DNA of 64,000 nucleotides from Undaria pinnatifida (Eukaryota; Sar; Phaeophyceae; Laminariales; Alariaceae), in NCBI GenBank assembly GCA_012845835.1, contig JABAKD010000009.1:7963413-8027412 (forward strand). The letters run 5' to 3'. The position numbers and the translations under genes were made by a program. The notes under the pieces are model-generated. The model searched no databases. It was not told where the DNA came from and saw nothing but the letters and a program-made list of their open reading frames with translations. The number at the start of each line of letters is the position of its first letter. Position 1 is the stretch's first letter. Below are positions 43,123 to 54,100 of this stretch, piece after piece.

Positions 43123-43310
43123 TTGTGTTGTGGTGTGTTGTGTTGTGTTTTGTGTTGTGTTGTGTTGTGTGTTGTGTTGTGTTGTGTGTTGTGTTGTGTT
43201 GTGTTGTGTTTTGTGTTGTGTTGTGTTGTGTTGTGTTTTGTGTTGTGTTGTGTTGTGTTGTGTTGTGTTATGTTGTGTTGTATTGTGACGGGTCGTGTTT
43301 TGTTGTGTTG
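43123..43310. repeat. TGTTG microsatellite
   Basis: About 180 bp of 'tgttgtgttgtgt' with occasional 'ttttg' units. It creates long Cys/Val/Leu and Asn/Thr/Gln false frames on the two strands. Confidence 0.95.
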
Positions 43311-46087
43311 TCTTTCCTGATTCCAACCAACGCACAAGCAGTCAAGCTGCAAGGTACGCATACTGCTGTATCCACCAGCGCGAGTTCCTAGCGAGAGCTA
43401 CAGTATCTGTATGTGCCTTGTACTGCTGTACCGGGGGGTTACTCGTAGGTGGATCAGGGGGTGGGACGGTTCGGTCGAGCGTGCGTGGAGATGAGACAAG
43501 AGAGAAGTGGACAAGGGCAACTTCAGATTCGAGAACTTTTCGCGAGAAACGAGTGTTGAAGTTAGAGTGCCCCTGCTCTGCTTACGTATTATTTACCGGA
43601 CATGAGACATCGGTTTGCTTGTCGCCGCTCGCACACTCTAGGATTCCTGTTATCACTACACGAGAGTCGGTCAGCACACACCTCCTTCTCGCACGTAGGA
43701 CGACTCCGGCTTTGGGGGCGATGAGAGGGGATTCCGATACTGCTGCTGTGCGCAGCTGCGTGTAGTCTCCGGCCTGGCGTTGGTGCGACAACGCAACAAA
43801 TGACCTTGTCCAAGATGGACAAAATGCGGGCAGCAGAACGCGACCTGTCGCAAAATTACCAACATTGGGTGGTGCCAGCACACCGCACGCCATTGAGCTG
43901 CCGTAATGCATCGTCCTCACCCTATGAAAGGCAGGAAAGCGCGTGTCCCTTCCTAGTCCCTTCTGCGAATACTTTGAGGGGGGTGATTATGATTTCTTGT
44001 CCCAGCTCGCAGCCAATTTCTGAGTGTGGAAACCCTATTATCCCCGTGGTAGAATTGGTCTGTAATTTAAAGACTGTTAGCATTGTAATACAAAGATAAA
44101 AATTCCTTAAATTTGCGGACAAAGTTGTGTGTGCCCGTGTGCCCCATCTAGCCACAGCCATCACACATCACACAACAGCACAACAGCCAGGGGATATGTG
44201 ATGCGTATCCCGGGGAGGTATCGGTATCTGGTAGAGCCTTTCTTGGGGGCAAACGGCTCAAAATTTCAACGCCTACTCGACTTAGTAAACTGTACGCGCG
44301 GGCAGCCGATGCGGTTCATCCCTTTAACTACCGGAACAAATTTCAAATTTCCACACTACAAGTACTATAATTCCAATCGCAGTTCATTGTTTTCACTCGT
44401 CGAGCGATGAATGATGAATGATGGCAACGCTGTTTGGGGAGTTTGGCAGCCCCTCCCTACAGCAGTAAACTCCAGGTTTTGGTATGGCAGGGAATGGGTG
44501 TGGTATATTAGGATACGTAATGTGGTGTAAATATCTGCACCTGGACTAATACATCGTCACGCAGCGTGCAAAGAGGAGTATCGACTCTTAAATTGATCGA
44601 ATTCACAGCTGGCCTCTCTTTTTATAATATCCCTTTTTCGACTGGAAACCCGCTCTTTGGGGAAAATACTTGGGAGCGCCTAATCTTGACCCATGGGTTA
44701 CAAAAGAGAACCACCACCCAAACATCCAAGCCGTGGAATCCCCGGGGTGACACCCTTACATGTCCCCTTTTTGGTTCTCGGGAGCCGTGTCATACTTTGT
44801 CTAGAAAATTGGATGGAAATTCAAATTTCTTCTCGCAGAAACCAAAAAGACAACGAAGACACACCATCTCTCCCAAAATACTTTAAAGTTGGTAAAGGAA
44901 GAGTTTTAAGGCTCTAAAGGGGTTAAAACATAGTCTATCGATCATCGGTACACGAGTTCCGAAAACATGCCCAAAAGGGTCTTACTTGTAACGAACAAAC
45001 CTTTGGAGATCCTTCCTTTGATAAAAATGTCCTGTTCACTCTTTTCTTCACTTTCATTTTTTCTTGTGCCCGACAAACCAACCCGCGCCTAATGTCCTTC
45101 GGGTTCTGACCGTGGCTGGTGTCTGATGCATTCGCACCGATGGCCCTTTCCTCACTGCAAGAAATTATCCAACAGTTTTCAAGAAGTTTGTCGCCAAAGA
45201 GGTGGGTGCGATCTAAGAAAGCGCGACGATGTTATGGGCGGGGCTCGACAAAATGCGAGGAAAGTTACAATTTGGAAAGTTACGTTTAAAGGCAGCTGAC
45301 GAGGACCGACGAAGGCGCACAGCAGCAGGTCGGAACAACCCACAAATAACACTTGGGCAGAGTCGATAGCGTGAGGGCCAACGCTTGCTGATTGTTCCGC
45401 TAGCGACCAAAAAATAAGCAGAACACAGCGATGCCTCGGAAGCTAAGATAGGCCCAACCACATCAACACTATCGAAAAGTAAGGAGCTAAGTCGATATCG
45501 AAAACAACAGCTGCTGTAGTATGTGGCGAGCATAGCAGGTCTATGTTCATGTGTTGTACGTGATGATGAATCCGCTTGCTCATGATCAGTCGAGACACGG
45601 TTCAGATTTTCTCGAGGTCCTGACACAGCTGTAATAAGTAAAACCAGTAAGTATCATATGCGATTCAGTAGTAACCACCAAAAAAAAATCCACAGGCTGA
45701 GAAACGTTCTATTATTGCACCCGGTTGTACCGTTGAGACGAAAATACGCCTACGACAACACGCGTGTGAACCCTAGGAATTTCATCAGCGCAAGGAGGTA
45801 AGAAAGCAGAAAAAGAGCAAAAAGCCCGCCACCTATAGCGAAACCCCCGCGCTCCATCCCACATCCCACCCTTCTCATCCTGCACCGCCCCTTTGCACCC
45901 CACGCGTCCGCTTTTATCCCTCAGCACGCCACCCCGAAGAAGTGAGGTGTAAGACCAAAAAACGCCAACTACTCCGAGGAAAACTTGCAACCAATCCGAG
46001 TAAGATCTGCAAACTAGTCCGAAGAAAAGTTGAAAGAATTGAAGAGAAAAGTGCTACGTTTTGGCAGCACCACAATCCTCGTCAGCT

Positions 46088-46249
46088 CTACTCTTCCACG
46101 TTAGTTGCGCGCGTGTAGATGACCTGCGCGTGGTGCGCGTCGACCTTCCGAATGAGCCCCTTGCCCTCAAGCTCACGGATCGCGGCCCGTGCCAACGATC
46201 CGTTGACCTTCAGGCGCTCCACCAATCCGGATGCCGTGATGAGCTTCAT
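46088..46249 (-). CDS. RPS25: RPS25 exon 4 (last)
   Basis: Acceptor (minus strand) ctcgcctcag|atg, phase 0; stop TAG at 46090-46088. It encodes [20 protein letters not shown] through [13 protein letters not shown], the winged-helix core of eS25. Confidence 0.92.
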   Translation of the reverse strand: MKLITASGLVERLKVNGSLARAAIRELEGKGLIRKVDAHHAQVIYTRATNVEE

Positions 46250-49200
46250 CTGAGGCGAGCGAGAAAACAAAACCCAACAAAAAAGAACGGGGCGGTATCG
46301 GTTTACGTACGCATGCCACAAGGGACGATCGAGGACCACTAAGTGTGCATGTGTACATCTCCACCATTTGGGTCTCTCCCAGGTCTCGCATGCATGCCTA
46401 CATTCAAGTGGCGTTACCATCTTGAGCATGTAAGCATGCCAACATCACGTTAGAACTCGGGAAGGATGTTAAACGACTCAAAACTCAAAGTGGTACGTAC
46501 GTCGATCGCAACGCGTGTGGCATAGATACAATTTTTCGTCAACCACTGTTTCGTAGGCCGAAAATACTAACAGGAAAGGAAACACGGCCGTCACGAACAA
46601 GCCCGTCGCGTACCCGAGGTCCAACAAGATGATGGCATAAGCATGACGGGATACGATCACCAACTGATGCAGCGGGGCCTCGACTATAGTAAATACTGAG
46701 CAACAGATGCCCGGCACAACATAGCACTCCGACCGGAAAATAGACTCTTTGAGCGGAAGAAAAGGGCACATCGCGGCTACGTATGGCCGGCGTCAGACCT
46801 ATTTTTATGGAAAAACTTTGAGCGAATATTTCTGGCGATTACTTTTCTAGTTTTGAGGATAAGGAAATAACTGCATGAGATAAGGGGCGTCCATTATAGC
46901 TTCCGATTCTTGGAAAGTGGTTTTAGTTTGAATTGGTAGGTCTTGTCTTCCCGTTTGCCTGCATTTTTGAAAATCTGGCATGTACACTCTGTCGCCGGCG
47001 GCATTAGGTGACCACCGCCTCTGCTGCTGTCTCTGCTGCTGCGGTGGTTTTGGTGGTGGTGCTGCCGTCGCGTTTGTGCGAGGACGAAGCTCTGTCTCGC
47101 ACACGACAAGCGCGGTATGCTGTAGTAGGTGTGTTTGTGATTTTTGTTGTGGGTGATGGGTGACGTGTATATCATACCAGGTACAGATTAGACAGTGTGA
47201 CGTGTGATACTTGGTACCTGGTACGAGGTAGTATACAAAAGTCCAATAATCCCAGTTCTGAGAGAATGGAAGAGCTATTGTTTCTGGGCTCAGGAATCAC
47301 CAAATCCGCTGATTTCTGGCCTCGATTCTTTCTGAACCCAGAAATAAGGATGATTTCTGGTCCCATAATGGATGGTTTTGATTCTTGGTGTCGGAGATCC
47401 CTGTTGAAGAGATACATCATCGCTTAAAATATTTGGGTCTCAGTGGCCTATGATAAACCTTGTCACTACGAAAGTCGATTTCGCGATATCGAGTGCCCCA
47501 AGCGAGTTGTTCTTGAAACCTTGACATAGAGTTGGCGCATGGCGTGCGTATGATAAAGCGTAAATTAACGCGATTCGACGAGGGAGAAGAAGCTGAGCCG
47601 GTTTCCCGATAAAACTGAAGGCGAGCATCGTAGTGCGCGGGGGGCGGGGGCGGGGGGGATGCCTGCCATGTGACCCCAAATTTGAGTTACGAGAAATGAG
47701 AGCTGGGGAATAAATTCGAACAGAACAGATGGGAAAAAACAGATGGTGGCAAGAACTATATCTCACCTTGGGCACCTCCGCCAGGCAACGGACGTATGTG
47801 TCCTCGTTGAAAAGGACCTGGTTGGCCACTTTCTCCCTGACCTTTCCCTTGGACCACTTCTGCTCTCGTTAACACAGGTGAAAAAACGAAAACACAAGCA
47901 GCAAGCAGCGCGCAAGTAACAAGGAAAACGTACGCCAAGCGGAGAGACCGGTGGGAGTCAAACAATGTGCACGGCTCGTCTGGGATCACGGGGTCGCGGT
48001 GTCAGACGTGTGTTACCGTCAGCAGTTGGGCGTACGACGTAACTTGTTCTGCCATAGGACATAGCTCACGGTACCTCCGAGGTAGCTCATTTCCGGCTAT
48101 GATACATCAACGAAGAGGTGTAAGAGGTACCTGACCTAGCTGCCACATGTTCCCCGGGTGTAACCTGTAGGGGGTACCTCTTCTGCACATGTTTGCTCGC
48201 GGTGATTTATGGGAGACAGATAAGTGAACTCAAGAGCTGTCCTATGTGCGAACCATTTCTTCGTGACGCATTTTCCTCCACGAACTTTGTACATGTTCGC
48301 GGACCTTGCTAGCGGACCTTACTAGCCCCCTTTCGAAGTCCCCCGCCACAAGCAACGCCATTATCATACTGCCCAACATCAGCCATGCTCTGCCAACTCT
48401 TGAAGGGGTTCGTTTTGCAGCAAACAAAACAGCACCAGGTCCAACAAAAAATCAAAAGTGAGCAGTTTTCGTGAGCTTCTGGCGCACTGGAAAAAGCGAA
48501 AAAAAACGTTTGTCTTGTTCGAAGACATGCCACTCCGGGACTCCGTCTTAATTTTTCGCACCCTCGGCCTTCAGGGAATCACACCCCTGTGGGCGCTTCA
48601 CTGAGCATGGTGAGCAACACGCGATACAAACTCAGACGCGATCATATCACACCAGCACTGGTCGTCGCATTGTTCCTCATGACGGGTAAGTTACCCGTTT
48701 GTACACGACACTGATGCCAAAGTCAAATCAGCTTACACGATGATTATTTTGCTGCCGGTTCGGACTTTCAAGAAACGTGCGAGCCAAGTTAAGCCAAACC
48801 AAGACTAGATTATCCTTCTACACTGGACATGGTAATACACCCTGAACGCCCTCCACAGGGGCAGAGGCTCGGCGAGAAACGAAAATAACTGCATGCGAAT
48901 CGCCACAACACCCGGAACCTCACAAGCTGGTTGTTGATTCCTGATTCCCCATATTTCTTGCGACCAAAACGACAGGGGGCTCTCTCTCATCCCTGGTACT
49001 GTAACTTCATGTCTGGTACCAGGTACCGATACAGCTCCACAGGAGAGCTGGAGTAGAGCTCGCTCTACACACGCACGGTACTGCCATCTTCTACTCTAGC
49101 GCCTGGAGTGCGAAAAAAAAAGAAATGCACACAACGCGCCGAGGCATCCTCAGCCTTCTTTCGTACTTTTATGTACAGGACGGTGTATATACCAGGTACG

Positions 49201-50538
49201 TGAAATACGCGCAGATGTAACAGTGTGGTGAACATGGGTAGCATTTGAGGCGAGAGGTGGACGCATCAGGGGGACGGACCTTCTTGCGGCCCTTGCCACC
49301 CGCCATGGCGGCGGCCATCTTCTGCTCCTTCGACTTTTGCTGCGTCTTAGGCGGCTGCACGTGCACGGTGACAAATAAAACAAGAGCGGCAAAACGCGTG
49401 CACGAAAAGGAAGAAAGATGGGTCGGGACGCGTCATGAAACTCGCGGTGCGACGGATGGCGTCATATCCCGCCGGCGAGCATCGGCGTGTAGTGACAACT
49501 CCTGAGTTGGATCAGCTCAGATCTACCGTATCTCGACCATGCTAACAAGATTCAAGGATGGTATACGAGACGCCTGGTACCAGGTGTAGGATAACAAAGA
49601 AATACCTGTAACACCCGTGACATGTGGTACCATTTGTCCAATCAACTACAAGTATTAATACAGCGTCTGAACCTCTCCTCTTCTACATCTATACCTGGTA
49701 TAACGCCAGACACGGATACTTTTCCTCATCCTACCCAGTAAACCTTGTACCAGGTTCAGTAGAACTTCAAAACCCAATACCGTAACCCTGATGGACACAA
49801 AACAGGCGACCTGGGCTCGCCCTAGGTACCAACAGAGTCTTGACCACGAGATACCGGCAGCAGCACAAGGCAAGTCTGCTGGTCTGACACCATACTACGA
49901 TACTGCTGCTGCTGTAAAACAGTACCACCAGCGGATTGAGTGCTACTCGTCTGCTACTCGTACTGCTGTACGAAGTCCATACTGGTCCAGGAGTCAAGTT
50001 TCATCGGTCACTCCCTTCGAAAGGCAAGCAAGGTCCTCACAGACATCGAGCCGTGTTATGTAAGGTGGTACACTCGCGTGAGACTAAGGGGACCGCGCAT
50101 CAGGCATACAGCAACTACATGGCCTTTCTGTGGCAACGGCAACGAATGAGAGTGGCCCCTCACCACGAAAGTGGGGGAAGGAGCGAAAACCCTCAATTTT
50201 GGACGTGCGACAGTCTGTCACACTTGTTCCCTTGCGTTTTCAACAACAGCGATCAACTCAGCAACATCGCTCGGCATCGGGAGAGCTCAACCCCACGCCT
50301 TCCGTATCACCCGGCACCTCGACCCTTCGTATGCTAAACACGCCACTCTGCTCTTCCCCTCGACTCGTGGCGAAGACATCGCCCACGAGACTTGGATGGA
50401 AACTAAGGGACAAGAGAGAACACGAAAATCTGGTTCCATGTCTGAAACAAGCGCTCTCTGCTATATCCAATCGGGAATACCACGTGCAGACAGCTGAAAT
50501 CAAAGGCAGGGACAACAAGCTCCCGTAAGGCTCACCAT
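46088..50538 (-). CDS. RPS25: 40S ribosomal protein S25 (gene-level entry)
   Basis: Exons on the minus strand: 50538-50536 (ATG only, tentative), 49354-49280, 47859-47767 and 46249-46088, all phase 0, giving 110 residues, the usual length for S25. The order of features is typical of eS25: a Lys-rich tail starting [12 protein letters not shown], the [12 protein letters not shown] box, [14 protein letters not shown], and the winged-helix part [40 protein letters not shown] then QVIYTR. It is a component of the cytosolic small subunit near the head. No frame damage. It is divergent from BBS9. The first exon is the only uncertain part. Confidence 0.85.
46250..47766 (-). other. RPS25 intron 3
   Basis: 1.5 kb between exons 3 and 4. 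It contains an open minus-strand frame (46771-46478) with hydrophobic stretches that I could not tie to any family, and scattered CTGGTAC-type strings. No snoRNA was identified by eye. Confidence 0.5.
47767..47859 (-). CDS. RPS25: RPS25 exon 3
   Basis: Acceptor (minus strand) aacgagagcag|aag, donor gcccaag|gtgaga; 31 codons, phase 0 on both sides: [20 protein letters not shown] and [11 protein letters not shown]. This is the highly conserved WSKGKVR region. Confidence 0.9.
49280..49354 (-). CDS. RPS25: RPS25 exon 2
   Basis: Acceptor (minus strand) cacgtgcag|ccg, donor cgcaagaag|gtccgt (weak GT); 25 codons: [20 protein letters not shown] and KGRKK. eS25 commonly starts MPPK, so the ATG is expected in the preceding exon. 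An in-frame ATG inside this exon (giving MAAAMAGG) is a less likely start. Confidence 0.8.
50536..50538 (-). CDS. RPS25: RPS25 exon 1, start codon (tentative)
   Basis: On the minus strand the sequence reads caaccATG|gtgagc, a start codon directly followed by a good donor, in the phase needed for PPK. An intron after ATG is a common layout in ribosomal protein genes. Weaker ATG|GT sites exist nearer exon 2 (for example at about 49619 and 49884). Confidence 0.4.
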
Positions 50539-50929
50539 GGTTGCGGGGTGGTGTCGTTGCCGACAAGGGGAGAAGGGGTGTGCGGTGCGCCACACGAAAA
50601 GCGAAAGCACCATACATTTCCCTGATCCCTACCCGACATGCCTCTATATCACATGCACCTCCAAGTTTTCGATTTTCGATTTTCAAGAAGTGGTATATTC
50701 GATATTCGGCGGGTGCCGCACGGGCTGTGTGCTTGTTATTAGTATTGACAAAGGGCTCTCAACAGACGAGTGCTGTCCATGGCAGCATAATAAGAATGTT
50801 CTCGTGTTTCCGCCTTTCTTAGACATGCGCAATCGAAAGTGCACGTCACGAAGGTATCGGCGATTGATAGTCAGGGTTGCTTCAGACCAAAGATTCTTCG
50901 GTTCAGAATCGGGCCAAGGATAAGATATC
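50539..50929. promoter_or_regulatory. shared region between divergent RPS25 and BBS9
   Basis: About 390 bp between the two inferred start codons. No TATA box stands out. There is a short 'tttcgattttcgattttc' repeat at about 50667 and a 'gatattcggcggg' site. A bidirectional promoter is inference from the arrangement. Confidence 0.4.
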
Positions 50930-51180
50930 ATGTCGTTGTTTCGAGCTCGAGAGTGGTGGTCGGCGAAGCTCGGAGATGACGAGGAGTTCGACAGAGGGTC
51001 CATGGCGCTGGGGAACGTCGACAACAACGCGGACGGGAGCGTGAAGGTCGTGACGGGGAGCTTGCAGGGGATGCTGAGAGTACACCACCCGGTCAAGGCA
51101 GACTTTCGGATCGAGGACCTCTTGCTGGAGGAGGATCTTGGCGCGCCCATACTGCAAGTGTCGATCGGGCGGTACATTCC
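50930..51180 (+). CDS. BBS9: BBS9 exon 1
   Basis: ATG at 50930; donor tacattcc|gtgagt, phase 2. It encodes MSLFRAREWWSAKLGDDEEF, then the first propeller strands (NVDNNADGSVKVVTGSLQGM) ending LGAPILQVSIGRYIP. Confidence 0.92.
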
Positions 51181-54100
51181 GTGAGTGTACAGCAGTAGCA
51201 TTGTACATGATGATCGTCGGCACTCCTACATAGTCGTAGCCCGTAGCAACAGCTAAAGCATCGAGCGCGTTTATGTAGAGGGCACGCAGTTTGAACGCGG
51301 CAACAGGATGTTATTGTCGCCCCGGTTTTCTGCTGCGAGACGTAAACACTGCTGTTCAACCGTCAATCCAAACTCGACGATCTGGGACGATGTAAACTCG
51401 TATTCGTAGTATCATGGTTCCCAGGGTGGTAGTTAGATACGATAGACACTCCTTCTGCTGTGTTTTGTGCCACTGCTGCTGCGTTTGTGTGTGTTGCCTT
51501 CACGTTGAACTCTACCCAATGATATCATCAGCACACCCAGTGCCCGTTCTGATTATTCGCCCTACCATACGCAAATGTGGCCAGACTATTAGTCGCTGTG
51601 TTTCTACCACGGATTCCTGCATTCCAAATGCCTTGTACTCTGTATCATGACGTGCACTGCCGCAATCGCCATGTTCCATGACTTCGCATTCAACACTTTC
51701 AGCGCCGCCCCACGACTCAAAGCTATCGCCGTGCTTCACCCGAGGAAGCTTGGGGTGTACACCGTGGCAGGCATAGGAGGGAAAGGGGGCGAACCCAGCT
51801 ACTACGAGCTCTTCAAGGCGTATGAGCATGTGTTTGGGGTGGAGGGGGGGGGGCATTTCACTTCGTACAACATGACACATGGGGGATTCGGAGGCGTTCC
51901 GCGAGATCTGATCTGCGTGCAGAGTATGGATGGCCGCCTGCAGGTACGAGATGCCCACGATGTACTCAACAGCAGTGGCGTACAGTATCTTTTAAATAGT
52001 TGTTGTGCCAGTTGTTGAAGGGCAAATGTGGTAGGAAGTACCGGTTCGCCACAGCAGCAGTATTTATACTAGGTCGCCCGTCGCTCGGTCCGTCGCGCCG
52101 TCGATCACACGATCGACCCGTCGCTCGGTAACTCGTTAGCGGCATTGGGCCGCCTTCGTCGATCGCGCCGTCGTCGGTCGATTGCGCTGTCGTTCTTGTT
52201 TAATAGTCGTGATCCGATTTTAGGAGTACAAGCATTAGTATCGAATTGGCCGAATAACGTGGGAGTGAAAGTAGCCATGGCGGTCTCACAGCTGCGTTGG
52301 CCAACAAACTTCGACGATCCTTATGACAAGGATGATAGCTTGTTCGCATTAAAATATCTGATGTTCATTTCCGAAATATCCTTGTCGTTATGCCGCTAAT
52401 GTTGGTCAAAACCGCTGCACCGTGTCCGACCTTCCACCTTCATATGTACTCCGCGCAAACTCACGGTTGTAGGTCTTCGAGCAGGACGCCCACGCGTTCA
52501 CACGACGCCTGAATGGCATACTGGCTCCTGGTCCGGTGTGCTACGTTTCAAAAATCGACGCCTTTGTTGTCGGCAACAGCGAAATGGGCGTTGATTGCTA
52601 CAAGTACCAGGTGATACAACAGAGAGTGTGTGCTGTACACTAATAGAGTTACGACGGTGTTATTCTCTGTACAGTGGATAAAGGCGGGGGGGTTTGGTTT
52701 AGGAGTGGCAGATAGGGCATGGAGGGCAACGTTGAGGACAACCCATGAGAGTGGCTTGCCACATAGCAAGGATGACCTCCATTTATGCATGATACACCTG
52801 CAGACGAAGTGTGTGACATCAGTGGTGCCATGTACTTATCTAAAACAACACTGCCGCGCTCGTAGGTGTTTTCAAGGAACGCTAGTAATGTGTCTGTAGT
52901 GCATTCGCGTACAATACCGGATGCCAGCACACTCGGCTTCCCACAACACCTCCAACAACACGCTTACTACTTACTATAGAGCACACCGAGGTAGTGTCAT
53001 TTCTTGATCATTTAGCGTTCGAAACATCAGGCACAGCCCTTACGTTATTGGCTGTTTTTCCTTTGTCGCGGCTCAATCTGACCAGCTTCACCTAACTAAA
53101 TTTTGTCCGTGGTGGCGTGTTGTCGCATTACGCGTTCCACCTATATCCGTGTTATGTGAAGGCACTGGCTGCCAGCCAGGAGGACCGGGAAGAAGGCCAA
53201 AACGAGGGGATATCTAGCGCCCGCGGGCTACAGGCCTACTGGTCGTGCCGGCTGGGAGAGCCTACGCTAGACATTTTTGTCGCGAAGTTCAGCCGCTCGC
53301 TGGGACCAGGTTGCGTGGACATCGTGGTCGTGGGAGAGCGTACGCTCTTCACCTTGCGCGAGCAGGGCACGGTCCGGCTGCAAAAGATGCTTGGCTACCA
53401 GCCGACTTGCTCGTGCAAATATGTAGTGGTGGCCGCCCCGGGCGAGCATGGTGCCAAATTGACCGGCACGACGGTGCACGAGATCGATGATGGGTTTGCC
53501 GCCATCGTCGAGGAGGAGAACGTCATACTCGGCGCAGACACCGGGCAACTGCTTGTGTACAAAGTGAGGGCGCGTGGGTGACTGCTATTTTGCCGTCTAC
53601 GTTCCAGTAGAGTGCGCTTCGAGTGATTGCTTTACGTGCATGTGACCGGGGGGGGCTTTACGTGTGTTGCTACCTACAGAAAGTCTAGAGAATAGGTTGA
53701 TGGGATGCTCTAATCCATTCAGAATATGTTCATCGCTGCAGTAGCAGAAATGTGTACCTTACGACTGTACCGATTCTGTCACTGTGACACCTGTTACAAT
53801 TTCGTGTTTTGCCCACCAGCATTATACACGGCCTTAGACTATAGGGTCTATGTGGGACAATCTAGAAATGGCGGCGTGCTGGACGAAGTTCAATGCGGCT
53901 CTTGTTGCATCATCATATAGCGCGTGGGATAGGAAGCTTCTCAGCCGGTCGACATCTTCCCCATAAAAACGGCGTCCTGCAAATGTGGCCCCAGCTGAAG
54001 CGCATTGTGGGGTGACGTCTTATCCCACAGAGCAGCTTATTTGCTTCCTCTTTTACAGGGCTGTCTTAATCTTGCAAAACTGCCGTCCGACATGCTGCAC

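Larger units (their letters stand above)
39085..46087. other. repeat-rich intergenic region without a supported gene
   Basis: ORFs here lack family features, splice partners and codon signal. The region is filled by an R2 copy, an R3 copy, tandem duplications (39695, 40990-41797), an element with terminal inverted repeats (42082-42956) and a TGTTG microsatellite. From about 43320 to 46087 I see nothing I can name. Confidence 0.5.

Noticed and set aside
42970..43391. Cys/Val- and Asn/Thr/Gln-rich ORFs
   Set aside because: Translations of the TGTTG microsatellite.
45213..45626. 137-residue minus-strand ORF downstream of RPS25
   Set aside because: Composition and lack of any conserved pattern suggest chance; it may overlap the RPS25 3' region.
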